A program made the translations under genes and the position numbers. From NCBI GenBank assembly GCA_039111635.1, contig JBCAQO010000006.1:372001-436000 (forward strand): DNA of 64,000 bases, given 5' to 3'. Source of the stretch: Heterobasidion occidentale. Lineage: Eukaryota; Basidiomycota; Agaricomycetes; Russulales; Bondarzewiaceae. Positions 10,702-20,153 of the stretch are shown here, one piece after another. Each line of letters opens with the position of its first letter. Positions within the stretch are counted from its first letter, which is position 1. A model generated the notes under the pieces. It was not told where the DNA came from. It made no database searches and worked only from the letters and a program-made list of their open reading frames with translations.

Positions 10702-12309
10702 ATGACTTCTGCCACGACCTCCCCTCATGCTTCCAACCCTTCCTCCCCAACCCATTCCTCCTCCGCACGGTCTCCCCTTCCACCACCACACCCACGCTAG
10801 TAGACGACACGGACTCAGAATCCGATAGCGAAGACGACATCCCTGCGGAAGGCGTTCCCGTCGCTGACCCCCTCACGGAGTTTGTCATTCCTCGCTTCCC
10901 AGCCGAAATGACGAACGCACACATCGCCGTCCCTCCGTTGATTTTTGCCGTTCACAACGAAAACCCTCGCTTCCGCATCCGCGCCATTCCCAACCCCCTT
11001 CACGACCTCCGTCTCTACCAGGATCTGAAGACGAACAATAGCGTATACCACATTACGCTGGCCGAGGACGAGGCCCCCATCATCCTGAATCAGCCGGGTT
11101 TGAAGGATCCCCGCACGTTCCTTTTCTATTTACAGCAAGCAGTCTGGACGCAAGCTTATCAAGTATTCTCCGGACCACTCACCCAGCACCAGTCCATCCT
11201 CCTTTCCAACCTCACCGTCACCTCCTATAGGATGAAGGGGATAATAAATCTCCCTGCCATCCGCAACGACATGATTAACTTCAGACTAGGCGGGATCTTT
11301 ACCAGTAGCTCGGTCTTCATCCAGACACACACTATACCGGAGTGGCTCGACGTACTGGCTCGGATCCGCTACAAGGAAAACACGGTTCGGTGGTTTCGTC
11401 TAACAGGGCATAATGGAGCACGTCTTGAGATCGAAGAATACGTCCCTAAAGGACTATTGCCAACTCGCTCTTTCCCTCTGAACAGTCGCGGACATCACCC
11501 CGTTGCAAGCTACTGGCCCGGCGGAAGAGTCCCTGAGGATGACGTCAGGCCCTGGGTCATGACGAAGCCCGACATACGGGAACCGGGTTTTCATCGGATC
11601 AGCATTGAAGAACCCATGGCTGTTGATCCCCCAGCGGTCCCGGAACCTGACCTCCCAGCTGCCGAACCCTTTCGGCCCACGGACGAGGAAACCGCTGAAT
11701 TCATGCGGCCCAGCAGTCCCCCTTACGATCCCGAACAAGTCGTCCGGGATCGCCAAGTACTTCGCCCGCTACCGGTACCACCCCCGTCATCCCCTACTGT
11801 GCCCCCATCCCCCCCCCCTACTCGGCGACGACCTCACCCATCCTATCGTTGTCGACGAAGCCTCCCCCCAGTCTCCGGACATTCCTGTCGCAACAGACGA
11901 AGGATGGCCCGCGGACGCAATGGATTCAGAAAACGTCTGGCCTACCCCGACGACTCTCCCACCTCCTTCATCCTCCGAACCCGAAACCCGTTCCTGCTGG
12001 GAGTGCGGACGCACCGGCCATGTCGTCGTGGGATGTCCAATCACGAGCATTAGACAGAGAACGGATGTTACGGCGCGCGGCTTTATACGGGACTATGACA
12101 GACACCGCGCACAATCTCGTCAGCTCCGTTTACAGATGGATCGCGCGGCTGAAGAATATGGGTACCACAAACAGACGTTGGAGCACATGATCGACACCGC
12201 CAACTGGACAGGGTATCCCACTCGCACCATCCCTACCTTCGACGAGAAACATCCAAGGGAGCCGCCTCCCACCGTTGGTGCCCCTGCCAAACACCGAAGA
12301 CTTGTATAG
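10702..12309 (+). pseudogene. TE1 third ORF with CCHC zinc knuckle, after pol
   Basis: The main frame 10908-12053 and the continuation 11605-12309 overlap out of register and appear to be one protein broken near 11750-11850. An additional Ser/Pro/acidic N-terminus starts at an ATG at 10702, one frame off. The product has a folded-looking first half (motifs TFLFYLQQAVWTQAYQVFSG and IPEWLDVLARIRYKENTVRWFR), a long Pro-rich linker, and a single knuckle C-W-E-C-G-R-T-G-H-V-V-V-G-C at about 11995-12036. A charged helical tail follows. It occupies the env position but has no transmembrane or signal segment. A nucleic-acid-binding, Gag-like role is plausible; I know no named family. Confidence 0.7.
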
Positions 12310-12320
12310 AGAGGGGGTAG
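12309..12320 (+). promoter_or_regulatory. TE1 polypurine tract
   Basis: GAGAGGGGGTAG directly precedes the 3' LTR, immediately after the third-ORF stop. This is the expected plus-strand primer. Confidence 0.8.
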
Positions 12321-13153
12321 TGTTAGGACCGCGTCCTAACACGTGCTTCGCACGTGAATGGAGGGGCTGGTCAAGTGCTTCGGACTTGCTACAGACTCGG
12401 ACCACTCTCTATGACTCATTACCATTTACATGCTAACGCATGAACACTGACTTCTAGTTCCTGATTCTTGATGTGGATAGACATTGGTTCCTGACCCCAG
12501 TTCCTGGTTCCTGATCGATCGAAGATGTGGACAGACATTAGTGATCTAATTACTATACTTAGTTATATGACAGGTCGATGACACATTCTAGCTTACAGAT
12601 CTCGATCGTTGCTTCGGTGCCTGAGAAGTGCACAGACCAGATCGTGATCCGGCCCTAGATACTTCTTTGTATAAATAGGCGAGATGAGCTTCTAAGAAGC
12701 TCAGCTCGTTCACCTGTAATACACTCGATCTCTGCACTGCACCCGGCGTCTGGCTACCTTCCTAGCCCACGCTTCGTGATCTCTGTCAGATCTGAGAAAC
12801 TCCTTACACGGTCTAACGAAGCACTGGACTCGTCTCCCTTCCCTCCCCTCCCTCTACTCATCCGCTTCTATACCGGGTTAGCTGCCTTCCGCGTTCTCAG
12901 CTGGACACCCCCTCGTGTCATTTGTTGGACGGGAGAAGATCGTCCGGTTCCTCCTCATCATCGAGAAGACCTTGAAGATCACCTTCTCAATCTATTCGAG
13001 AACCAAGCCGACAGCGACCCCGAGTTCCTCGAAAGAGCCCAAAGACGATCCATCGTCTTTATCCGTTGGAGTCTACGACTATACGAACCAGTGAAGGTTT
13101 AGCCTAGGGACCCCTTCGTGCATCAGTGCACGTGATAGGTCTACGACCTAACA
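12321..13153 (+). repeat. TE1 3' LTR
   Basis: This 833-base LTR retains the TATAAATA box (12670-12677). Twenty-five bases later comes the AGCTCGTTCA self-primer sequence (12703-12712), where the transcript should begin. It also carries an uninterrupted frame ending in TAG at 13100-13102. Confidence 0.95.
12776..13102 (+). other. LTR-embedded peptide frame (no ATG)
   Basis: A frame open from the predicted transcription start to 13102 encodes a protein-like stretch with FYTGLAAF, VPPHHREDLEDHLLNL and FIRWSLRLYEPV. A related peptide (FYTGLAVF..., VPSHLWENL) is encoded in the unrelated-length LTR-C at 15268-15570. No ATG lies in this frame. The 5' LTR copy is broken by a one-base deletion near 3320. 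The function is unknown; it may be an exon or a fossil coding segment captured in the LTR. Confidence 0.5.
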
Positions 13154-14785
13154 GTGGGTTGTCCGAATGGATGAGGGGACGGAGAGTATCGAGTTCGAGA
13201 TTTTATACGTTTTTCGCTTTGTTTGTCCAATGTTTGTCAGGGTTGCCCGAAGGGGAATGGTCGACGGGTGTTTCACGTCATATGCTTCCATTAGTTCCTT
13301 TGCGTTGGTCAGGCTTGCCCTTGTGACCCATTCATCGGACGAGTCGGGATATCCTTTCCAGTGCACCAGGTACTGATATCCACGGCCTCGTTTTCTCTTA
13401 TCTCTTATCTCTTCGACTTCGTACTCTTCTTCTCCATCCACAAGGTCAGGTGGTGGTTCTTCGAAGTTTGGTCCGTGAGCGTCGGTCTCTCGATACGGTG
13501 TTATTAGCGAGGCGTGGAATACCGGGTGTATTTTCCATGTTGGTGGGAGCTTTAGTCTGAACGTTACGGGTCCTAGCTTCTTTTCGATAAGGAAGGGCCC
13601 ATGGAGTTTGGGTGCTAGCTTGTCCTTGGGATGTGTTGTCTTAATGTTTTTTCCCGATAGCCAGACCTTCTGTCCTTCTTTTAGTTCTACCTCGTGCTCC
13701 GCTGTTCTCTTCGCCATTATTTCTGCCGCTGCTTCCAGACTGGCTTTCGTCTCTTCTCTTACGTTTTTCAGCTTTTCCAACCGTCGTTCTACGCCAGGGA
13801 TGTCGGACCTTGGTTCGATTTGTGGCATGATCGTGGGGTTAAATCCATATAGGTTGGAACGGTGACTGATGTGTTGCTGAGTGTTCTCGTGCGTTGTGAG
13901 CGAATTCGGCATAGGGAAGTAGTTCTGGCCAGTTATTTTGTTCGTAGTTGCAGAACGCTCGGAGGTATTGTTCGAGTTCTTGATTTACTCGTTCCGTTTC
14001 TCCATCGGTTTCCGGGTGATATGCCGTGCTTAGTGCTGTTGTTACCCCTAGTTTCTTCCAAAGTTCCTTGGTGAATCTGGCTGCGAACTGTGGTCCTCTG
14101 TCCGATATTATTTTTCTGGTAGTCCGTATCTTTTCCACACGTTTTTCATGTAAAGATCTGCCGTTCCTTCTGCATCTATGGTCTTGGCGCAGGGGGTGTA
14201 CACGACTCCCTTTGTGTTCCTGTCTACGGTTACGTGGATGGAGTCATATGGTCTGACCTGCGGTAGGTCTGTAATGAAATCCATCGTGACCGTTTGCCAA
14301 GGTCCTTTGGGTATTTCGTTCGGTACTAATGGAACTCTTATAGGGTGTGTTATATTTTTTGTATTTTGGCATATCGCGCATCCTGTTACGTATTCTTTTA
14401 CGAATGTGGACATGCCTGGCCACCAAAAGTTGTCGGATACTAAGACATAAGTCTTCCACCTCCCTGGGTGTCCGGTTGCGATGGAGTCGTGGTACATCTT
14501 GACTATGTCTCTTTTTAGTTCATCGTTGGGTGGTACATAGACTTTTCCTTGATGCCATATGAGTTCGTCTTCGTAGTTCCATTTTTGCAGCCCTTTTGCC
14601 AGTGCTCGTGGTCCTGATGCTTTTATGACGTCCATTGCTTCCGTTATTTCTTTGTCTCTTGCCGTTACTTCCTTTAGTCTTTGTTGAAGTTGTCTGTCCA
14701 ACAGTTCGATTGTGCCTCGTCCTGTTGCTTTTTTGACAAATAGTTGTGGGTTTAGTAACGTTTGGTTTGTGTTGTCTAATTTCAC
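13154..14785 (-). pseudogene. TE2 integrase and chromodomain, three one-base breaks
   Basis: HHCC motif (HDSIATGHPG...GCAICQ), DDE core (MDFITDLPQ, ISDRGPQF, TDGETERVNQELEQYLR) and chromodomain (YQYLVHWKGYPDSSDEW at about 13320-13400) are all present. The coding frame is broken at three homopolymers: a C run at 14785-14789 at the RNase H junction, a T run at 14111-14115 just before the second catalytic Asp, and a GG at 13856-13857. The frame reaches the TE1 insertion at 13154 and would have ended 11 codons later. Apart from these single-base breaks the sequence looks undecayed. Confidence 0.88.
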
Positions 14786-15221
14786 CCCCGTTTTAGGTCT
14801 GGACGCCTGGACAGTGCATCTGGGCGGTGCGTAACTCCTGGTTTATGAACGAGGGTAAAATCAAATCGAGATAAGAAAAGGGACCATCTGGCTTGTCGGC
14901 GGGATAAGGTCCTGGCAGTTCCGAAGTAAAGGAGGTTCTTGTGATCTGACCAGATTTCGAAAGGCCAGTGGGCCCCTTCGAGGTACACGCGCCAGTGGTC
15001 CAGGGCGTGGATGACGGCAAGTAATTCCTTATCAAAGATGTCATAATTTCGTTCGGCGGCGTTGAACGATTTCGAAAGGAATGCTACTGGGTGCCATCCA
15101 TCACCTGGTATTTCTTGTGACAAGATAGCGCCTGATGCAAAGTCCGATGCGTCGGTCTCCAGCCTGAAGGGTCGTTTATGATTGGGGTAGATAAGAACCG
15201 GTGTGGATACGAAGGCCTGTT
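14782..15221 (-). pseudogene. TE2 RNase H portion of pol, cut off from RT by LTR-C
   Basis: The region carries FRLETDASDFASGAILSQ, then YDIFDKELLAVIHALDHW and FEIWSDHKNLLYF, the canonical gypsy RNase H signatures. Its upstream edge is the CTGTT duplication at 15217-15221. On the other side of the solo LTR the same frame resumes in the RT connection domain, so a single insertion split one gene. Confidence 0.9.
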
Positions 15222-16031
15222 TGTTAAGACCTGGTCTTCGCACGTGATGTGCCAGGGGGCTCCTGAGTCACTGAGGGACGTGCCAAATCCAAGTGCGTCC
15301 GATGAAAGCACCAGCGGCTAACTGTATGCGCAGTTCGGAATGCACGAGGGATTCGTGATGGTATCGTGTCTCCAAGAAAGCACAAAGGTTTTCCCACAGA
15401 TGTGAGGGTACAACCTGATGCGGTCCCGGATGACAGTAGATATGCTGCCCACTAAAGTCGAGATAGAATACTGCTAGTCCTGTATAGAACTTGGCCAGTA
15501 TTGAGATGACGACTGAGTGGTTGAGGATGATGATAGAGAGAAGCGCAGGGCAAGTCAAACCGATGCTCAAGCAGATGTTCTATTTGACAATCAATAGTCT
15601 GGCCTACTGGCAAAGACTATGATGTAGCAGAGGTATGGCTAGTACCAAAGGTCAAGAGTAAGAACAGGTGGGGAGTAACAAAGGTGAACGAGCTGGCGAG
15701 ACAGGTCTCTGGCTCGTTCTATATATACGCGATCTGCTTTAGGGCAAGATCTACAGAAGGTCTGTGCTTAAGGCACCGAGGCAAATAGAAGCAAACGATC
15801 AACGATCGAAATGATGTAATCTATGATGCAATCAGAGAAGCATGATGCAATCAATGATGTCAGTGATGTAACTGATCGTTAATCCAGGAACGAAAGATAA
15901 GATAAGATAACTCAATGTCTGTTGGAAGTCAAGGGGTCGGTCACCGGGTATAGGTCATATCCGTTGGTCATAGACCGCATGTCATATGATCAGGTGATCA
16001 TATATCATGTGTTATGAGCCGGCTCTTAACA
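15222..16031 (-). repeat. solo LTR, family C, inside TE2 pol
   Basis: The solo LTR is 810 bases with a perfect terminal inverted repeat TGTTAAG/CTTAACA and the target duplication CTGTT at 15217-15221 and 16032-16036. No internal sequence remains, so LTR-LTR recombination followed insertion. A TATATATA box (15720-15727) is followed after 25 bases by AGCTCGTTCACC on the minus strand (15683-15694), the same self-primer word as TE1. A second, partial copy lies at 20154-20775. Confidence 0.93.
15268..15570 (-). other. LTR-C embedded peptide frame, related to that in TE1 LTR
   Basis: A 100-codon frame without ATG contains FYTGLAVFYLDFSG, C-H-P-G, VPSHLWENL and ends near the LTR edge. Against the TE1 LTR peptide the FYTGLAxF block and the VPxH..E-L..L block align in order. 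The partial LTR-C copy at 20154-20775 also keeps AVFYLDFSGQHIYC. The function is unknown. Confidence 0.5.
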
Positions 16032-17837
16032 CTGTTTGAGTGCCGTAAAGGCTTCCTGTCTTGCTTCCGTCCATATGAAGGGGGTGTCCTTTTTTGTGAG
16101 GTCATTCAAGGGTCGTGCGATAGTGGCGAAATCGCGGATGAACCTTCGGTAAAAGTTTCCGAAGCCTAAGAACGATTGGACTTCTTTTAGGGTGGTTGGT
16201 GTGGGCCAAGCCGAGATACCATCGATTTTAACCGGGTCCATCGAAATTCTGTCCTTTGAGATGATAAATCCGAGATATTTGACTTCTTCGACTTCGAATT
16301 GGCACTTCGTTGGCTTGAGGAACAAGTCATGTTCAAGCAGTATTTTCATGACTTGCACCGTGACCCTTCGGTGTTCTTCCAAGGTTTTTGTAAAAACCAG
16401 GATGTCATCCATGTACACCGTGACGACTCGGGCAATGATGAGGTCGTGGAAGATAGTGTTCATCATTGTTTGGAATGTCGCCGGGGAGTTGCAAAGTCCG
16501 AAGAACATGACGAGGCATTCGTAAAGGCCGTATTTGGTTAGGAAGGCCGTCTTCCATTCGTCTCCTTCTGCTATGCGAATATTGTTGTACCCCCATTTGA
16601 CGTCGAACTTCGAGAATATCCTTGCTCCGGACCTAGCGATGGTTCGTATAACATCGTCGATTAGGGGTAGGGGGTATTTGTTTTTTATCGTGTTTTCGTT
16701 TAACCGGCGATAGTCTTGCACGGGTCTAAGGTCTCCTTCCTTTTTCTTTACGAAAAAGAAGGGCGAGGCTTGTGGCGATTTGGATATTCGAATTGTTCCC
16801 CTTTTTACGTGTTCCTGTATTACGTCATACAGTTTTTCATCTTCGTATTCCGTTAGGGGGTATAACTTGCATCCCTTGGGTTCCCATCCTGGTTTCATGT
16901 CAATATGGTGGTCCCACGAGCTATGTTGTGGCAGTCGTTGGGACGCTTCTTGACTGAAAACTTTTGCGAACCACTTTAGGATGTATCTTGGGACGATCTC
17001 CTCCGTCGTACGTATATCCTTTTTTTTGTTAGCTTTTTCTGCTAATTCTTGCGATTTACTGTGAGTCGATCGAAGGTGGATTGTCCCGTCCGGGTTCGTT
17101 TCAAAGATATTTTCGCCATAGCGGTTTTCATAGAGGTCCGTGATGAACTCGTTGATTCCTTCGTCTTCTTCGCTCTCTTCCGGTAGACCTTCCGGCTGGT
17201 CTTCTATTGATACGTAATTGACCGCCTTCCTTGCTCCACGCCGTGCGAGTCTTTCTGCTTTGATGATAATCTCGGCCTTGCTCGTTATGCATGTCGAAGA
17301 GCATGCTTGGAGGGTTAGGTCATTATTCACCCAATTGATTCTGGGGTTGTGTTCGTGCAACCAATCTGTTCCTAGGATGAGGTCTTCTCCTCCCAAGTCC
17401 GTTACTAGTAGCTCGCATTGTTCATCGTGGTAGTCCCCTTCGTTGTTCTCCATCCTCATCAGTAGACGCGCTTTGTTTGTGATAGCTCCTCCCTGATTTG
17501 CTGAGCCGTCCACATTGAAGACAGGTATTGATTTTCCTATTTTCTCGAGTTTTATCCCTTGAGTGCGGCAGAATTGCCTGTCAATGAGGAGTCCTTCTGC
17601 CCCTGAGTCGATTAATACCCTTGCTTCGGTGTTTCCCCCCGAATGTTTTAGCTGTACTTTTATGCGCATGGACGATTTTTGATTTGATTTGGTGAGTCGT
17701 ACAGATGTCTTCACATGGGGAGGGTCTATGGATCCTACATACACCGATGATGTGGATCGTGCTAAAAATTTGTGTCCGCTTCCTTCTTTCCACTTTCCCT
17801 GCTTAGGGCTTGTAGCAATGCTTCTTGTTCGTCCCAC
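16032..17837 (-). pseudogene. TE2 pol N-terminal half: protease and reverse transcriptase
   Basis: This is an intact 600-codon frame up to the LTR-C insertion. Protease: RVLIDSGAEGLLIDRQFC at about residues 75-92, then ILGTDWLHEHNPRINW. Reverse transcriptase: ASPFFFVKKKEGDLRPVQDYR, KFDVKWGYNNIR and an intact catalytic YMDDILVF at about 16405-16430, then SFLGFGNFYRRFI. The frame lies -1 relative to gag and has no convincing ATG of its own, so it should be made as a Gag-Pol fusion by frameshifting. It is classed as a pseudogene only because pol is interrupted downstream. Confidence 0.92.
17762..17771 (-). promoter_or_regulatory. candidate -1 ribosomal frameshift site, gag to pol
   Basis: At the very end of gag the minus strand reads ACA AAT TTT TAG in the gag frame. 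The heptamer A-AAT-TTT fits the X-XXY-YYZ slippery rule in register, directly before the stop. Slipping back one base continues as L-A-R-S-T-S-S-V, exactly the pol frame. Register, position and frame all agree; a stimulatory RNA structure was not evaluated. Confidence 0.7.
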
Positions 17838-18919
17838 CTAAGTTTCCCTATAAACCTTTGGATCTCTTCTCCGCTAACCTCAGGCTCCGTCTGACGTAAA
17901 GTTGCATCCTCGCCGGGTGAGTAGGTTTGCCGAGCTGCGAGTCTAGCCCTGAATGGGTTAGTCGTCGCCACGCTTCTACTCTCTCCCTGAGCTGCTTCCT
18001 CGCCACTGTTCTGAGCTCGCGCTGCGAACGCTCGGCCATTGCCGCTTCCTCCTCTTCCCAGCCCTCCGCCGGTCGAAGCCTGTCCGTACCCCATTTTTCT
18101 GTCACCCGATTGAACATATCCAGCTGCCCCTTGAGGTACCCTAGATGCACCCCTAGCGGGACATTGGTTGGCCATGTGTCCCTTCTTTCGACAGTAAAAG
18201 CACCCACCCTCCATTCGGAGTCTGTTCCTTTCTTCATCGGTAAGGGGAGTGCGAAGTGCGTCTACGGCCATAGGTACGACGGAATTGTTCATACTGGCTG
18301 GGGCGTTGGATGAGTTATAGCGGAAGGGGTTATTCCGTTGTGTTGTTGCCGCAGGGATGGAGCTTTTTATGCTCTGGAGTTCCCTCCATTGGTTATCAAA
18401 CCGTTGCGTGTACGAAATCCAGTCGGCTATTCTGGTCGGCATGTCCGGGAGCCTGTAAATTTGTTTGAGGATTTCTGGGTGTATGGCTCGGCGGAAGTAA
18501 TCAACGGTCGACTCCATGTCAAATCCGCTTTCTGCCGCTGTGATTTGGAAGTCTGCCACGAAGTCATCTGCCATCCTTTTCCCCATCCTCATGGTGAACA
18601 GCTTCTGTCGTGCCTTCTGTTCCGTTCCTTCATCCCGGAATGCCTGTGCTAACTCTTCTAGGAATTTCTTGAATGTTCCCCACGTTAGCCGGGTTTCTCC
18701 TTCTCTCCAGGTTCTGAGTTCCCTGTCGTAATAGTATCTCTGTGCGTACATTGATGCAGTTCCCGCTCTCATGTAGGATAGTACAAACAGGACTTTGGCT
18801 TTATCATCGGTGAATTTGGCGGGATTGGCGGTGATGTACATGTGGCATTCGTAAATCCATTCTCTGTACTGGGTTCTCGTTCCATCGTATTCCTTCGGTT
18901 TGTTTAGTTTATCCGACAT
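17762..18919 (-). CDS. TE2 Gag
   Basis: The ORF has 385 codons from an ATG (MSDKLNKPKEYDG). The first 230 residues resemble a Ty3/gypsy capsid (YREWIYECHMYI, TFKKFLEELAQAFRD). A CCHC nucleocapsid knuckle C-F-Y-C-R-K-K-G-H-M-A-N-Q-C follows at about residues 242-255, then a Gly/Arg-rich linker. In the same frame about 155 open codons of Pro-rich, protein-like sequence lie upstream without an ATG, ending DPEESDDD right before this Met, so the true N-terminus may lie further upstream. Gag forms the particle and binds element RNA. Confidence 0.88.
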   Translation of the reverse strand: MSDKLNKPKEYDGTRTQYREWIYECHMYITANPAKFTDDKAKVLFVLSYMRAGTASMYAQRYYYDRELRTWREGETRLTWGTFKKFLEELAQAFRDEGTEQKARQKLFTMRMGKRMADDFVADFQITAAESGFDMESTVDYFRRAIHPEILKQIYRLPDMPTRIADWISYTQRFDNQWRELQSIKSSIPAATTQRNNPFRYNSSNAPASMNNSVVPMAVDALRTPLTDEERNRLRMEGGCFYCRKKGHMANQCPARGASRVPQGAAGYVQSGDRKMGYGQASTGGGLGRGGSGNGRAFAARAQNSGEEAAQGESRSVATTNPFRARLAARQTYSPGEDATLRQTEPEVSGEEIQRFIGKLRWDEQEALLQALSRESGKKEADTNF

Positions 18920-19390
18920 ATCGTCGTCAGATTCTTCTGGGTCGTTTTCGGGTGTTTCGGGGTCTCCGGGAGGGTCTTCCGGTGGATTCGGACCTTCAGT
19001 TGGTGGGGTCGGCGGGTTTCGGGGTGGTTCTGGATCGCTTTCGTCTATCGGTGTTATTGCCCCCTTCGGGATAATTCCCTCTGTGATGTCTTCTTTGGGG
19101 ATATTGATGGGTCCTGCTGATGGGGTTCTTGCCAGGAGTGGTGCTACGGTTCTGAGTGGTGCCCTTCTGTCTTCCCAGGCTACGAGTGGAGCGTCTACTG
19201 TTTTTCCGCTATCCGGTCCTCCCGTATATATCCAATTCCCTTTCGAGGTTCTTCTGATGGGTTGTCCTAGGTGCTGGTATACCTTTGAGTATTCAAAGTA
19301 GTCGGTCCCGTGTGGAACTCGCCCTACGTCTCTTCCTTTTCCTTTGGAAGTCGTGGTGGATAATCTTAGAAGCCCGCGCTAGTCTCGATC
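18920..19390 (-). other. open, ATG-less extension upstream of TE2 gag
   Basis: From the TAG near 19390 to the gag ATG the gag frame stays open for about 155 codons. It reads as real protein: a GTDYFEYSKVYQHLG block, a TVDAPLVAWEDRRAPL block, then a Pro/Glu-rich hinge. TE1 shows the same layout (N-terminal domain, Pro-rich hinge, Met, capsid). Translation could begin by splicing from an upstream exon or at a non-AUG codon. Confidence 0.55.
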
Positions 19391-19708
19391 TGATTAGAAT
19401 CGAGGGTCAAGGCAACAGCAGCTTCTCCTGTAGTACGTATGCGTGTCATAAAGTATGTATACCGTATGTAACGTCAAGCGCAATTGTATTGGTCGTACCT
19501 CAGCTGGGTTGATTACCAGACAGAGATATTCTACAACCTGAAGTGACCCTCAATGAAGTGGTATCACCCAATCGTTTGCTCGAAGTGTATAGTAACTAGT
19601 ACGGTCGACGAACGCTTGTCTTTTGGGACTGCCTAGCGTCGTATGTATGTAGCCGGTGTCTGCTGAAAAATAGATTCGAGAGTATCTGTGGTGTAGGTTG
19701 GGTTTGAG

Positions 19709-19718
19709 AGGCTATCCA
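19709..19718 (-). promoter_or_regulatory. TE2 primer-binding site (self-priming type)
   Basis: The minus strand reads TGGATAGCCT two bases after the 5' LTR. Its reverse complement AGGCTATCCA occurs in the LTR at 19865-19874, 25 bases after the TATTTATAG box (19900-19908). The layout and spacing are the same as in TE1, which supports Tf1-like self-priming. Confidence 0.8.
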
Positions 19719-19720
19719 GA

Positions 19721-20041
19721 TGTCAAGAACGACTGTGAATGACGAGATGACCTAAACCACAAATATGGAGATGATGGAATAGGAGGTTGTTTGTGTGGAC
19801 TTGATCAAACCGATGTTTGTAACCAAGAAGACTGATGAACAGTAGTTCTGTGATTAGACAAAGGTGGATAGCCTAAGGCTTCCACTACTGCGCACGGATC
19901 TATAAATACATGAACGTAGATGCACGGACCAAGTAACAATGGAGCGGGAACGCGAGGTATAGACTTGAGAAGGGTCCAACGTGTCCCTATATGGAAGGTG
20001 GGAAAGTACGAGTACGTAAGAAAGTAAACGAGTTTGTAACA
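19721..20041 (-). repeat. TE2 5' LTR
   Basis: This LTR is 321 bases and appears identical to 1112-1432. It contains the TATA-like box at 19900-19908 and the self-primer decamer at 19865-19874. Confidence 0.93.
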
Positions 20042-20128
20042 GTTGACACTTCATTCCCCACTCAGTCCATTGTGCGACCTAGGGAAGAACCTGATACTCT
20101 TGGGTTACCAAACGAGCAGTTTGTAACA
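20042..20128 (+). repeat. LTR family X, right part of copy split by TE2
   Basis: This resumes the X sequence broken at 1111 (ACTCAGTCC...GGTTACCAAACGAGCAGTTTGTAACA, compare 48740-48812). The first five bases GTTGA are the TE2 target duplication, one base off GTCGA on the other side. Confidence 0.75.
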
Positions 20129-20153
20129 CTAGAATAGACTTGCTTTTACCCCT

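Larger units (their letters stand above)
2768..13153 (+). mobile_element. TE1: complete Ty3/gypsy chromovirus nested in TE2
   Basis: The element has 830- and 833-base LTRs with the perfect terminal inverted repeat TGTTAGG/CCTAACA and a GTGGG target duplication. Internal order is self-primer site, long gag, protease, RT, RNase H, integrase with chromodomain, a third ORF with a zinc knuckle, and polypurine tract. The LTRs differ by only 3 substitutions and 2 small indels, so insertion is recent. Nonetheless gag, protease, RT, RNase H, integrase and ORF3 all carry frame breaks, and the RT catalytic box reads YKDD. Either it was copied in trans as a defective element or the consensus is locally poor. 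Confidence 0.95.
1112..20041 (-). mobile_element. TE2: Ty3/gypsy chromovirus, nested-interrupted
   Basis: The element is bounded by two 321-base LTRs that look identical by eye (1112-1432 and 19721-20041), with TG...CA ends. Flanks are GTCGA on the left and GTTGA on the right, a 5-base target duplication with one mismatch. On the minus strand the order is LTR, self-primer site, gag, protease-RT, RNase H, integrase with chromodomain, third ORF, polypurine tract, LTR. Two later insertions interrupt it: solo LTR-C at 15222-16031 inside pol, and the complete element TE1 at 2768-13153, about a dozen codons before the pol stop. With these removed the element is about 7.7 kb. The domain order with integrase last and a C-terminal chromodomain places it among chromoviruses. 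Confidence 0.93.
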
